A DNA stretch of 64,000 bases from NCBI GenBank assembly GCA_014904845.1, contig MU119278.1, positions 130,780 to 194,779 of the forward strand, written 5' to 3'. Source of the stretch: Acephala macrosclerotiorum (Eukaryota; Ascomycota; Leotiomycetes; Helotiales; Mollisiaceae). The translations under genes were made by a program, and so were the position numbers. Positions 63,552 through 64,000 of the stretch are shown piece after piece; position 1 is the stretch's first letter; each line of letters opens with the position of its first letter. Below the pieces are notes generated by a model. It was not told the origin of the DNA and searched no databases. It saw only the letters and a list, made by a program, of their open reading frames with translations.

Positions 63552-64000
63552 ATGAAGTCAACAATCGTATCTCTCCTCGTCTTAGCTTCGTCCACAGGGA
63601 CGTTCGCTACACCCTGGGGTCCTGGGGTTGGAGGTGGATGGGGTAATTGGCCTTCTTGCGCTGTATGTTGTGTCCCGTCTTCTGCTCCAAGAAATTAAGG
63701 ACTAATAGCGCTTGTGACGTAAAGTCTTCCTGCATGAGCACGTTCACTAGCAGCAGCTGTGCTGGAGATGGAGCCTGTTTCTGCAAAGACACAACTTCGA
63801 TCCAGAGCGCCAACTCATGTATCAACGGATCAAGCTGTTCAGCTGCGGACAAAGCTAGTAAGTAACTTTGTTTGACCTTTGGAGCCTTTTCTGACTTTCT
63901 TAGCCGTCTTTACAAACATTGCACAGCTCTGTGTGGATGTAGGGGTTACATTGACCGCAGCCCCTGAATCTGCTGCTGCCGTAACCGCCACCAGCAACTC
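63552..64000 (+). CDS. CFEM-domain secreted protein (partial, runs off the window)
   Basis: Exons 63,552-63,662, 63,725-63,857 and 63,904 to the window end. A signal peptide (residues 1-19) is followed by a short Gly/Trp-rich spacer and one CFEM domain with eight Cys in the family order: PSCASSC, SSSCAGDGACFC, NSC, SSC and, after the second intron, QLC. The Asp in CAGD is the residue that in related proteins contributes to haem binding. The acceptor at 63,724 is chosen because it gives the C-x3-C start of the domain and keeps the frame; the nearer AG does not. After the domain the sequence turns Ala/Thr/Ser-rich, as in GPI-anchored wall CFEM proteins, but the C-terminus is outside the window, so anchoring cannot be judged. 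It starts 1.06 kb from the oxidase on the opposite strand. Confidence 0.9.

Overview
This is nuclear DNA of a filamentous ascomycete. The evidence is short GT..AG introns with CTAAC/CTAAT-type branch points, a non-reducing polyketide synthase, fungal Zn2Cys6 regulators, a CFEM protein and an AT-rich block that looks eroded by repeat-induced point mutation (RIP). Gene content and similarity pattern fit a leotiomycete-like (Helotiales-type) genome, but that placement is inference.

Region 1 (1 to about 10,490) is an AT-rich transposon graveyard with almost no G or C outside CpG. It holds two copies of a 211-bp repeat that differ mainly by transitions, the fossil of a Ty1/Copia reverse transcriptase and RNase H (about 9,022-9,670), and a much less eroded 2.0-kb piggyBac-type DNA transposon (4,961-6,984) with 30-bp inverted ends. 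The AT-rich state stops abruptly near 10,490.

Region 2 (11.5-21.2 kb) is a block of ordinary genes: a four-helix membrane protein, a zinc-knuckle protein, mitochondrial complex I subunit NDUFS6, pre-mRNA cleavage factor CFIm25, a UPF0047/YjbQ protein, and a 930-residue Asn/Ser/Gly/Trp-repeat protein.

Region 3 (21.2-33.5 kb) is gene-poor and full of relics: a frameshifted tyrosinase pseudogene (24.8-26.4 kb), a stop-riddled cytochrome P450 pseudogene (29.4-31.2 kb) and one intact secreted cupredoxin-like gene.

Region 4 (33.7-62.5 kb) is a 1,8-dihydroxynaphthalene (DHN) melanin locus. It holds an intact hydroxynaphthalene reductase, a Cmr1/Pig1-type activator with two C2H2 fingers and one Zn2Cys6 domain, a second AflR-like Zn2Cys6 regulator, a complete melanin-type polyketide synthase (SAT-KS-AT-PT-ACP-ACP-TE, 2,166 aa) and a secreted multicopper oxidase. 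The working model is that the PKS makes the tetrahydroxynaphthalene precursor, the reductase acts on T4HN/T3HN, the oxidase could polymerise DHN outside the cell, and one or both regulators drive the set. Scytalone dehydratase and a chain-shortening hydrolase are not in the window. Long gene-free stretches separate the members, the longest 8.8 kb. A CFEM-domain gene starts at 63,552 and runs off the right edge.

Exon coordinates were worked out by eye from splice sites and frame continuity. All intact multi-exon models close in frame.
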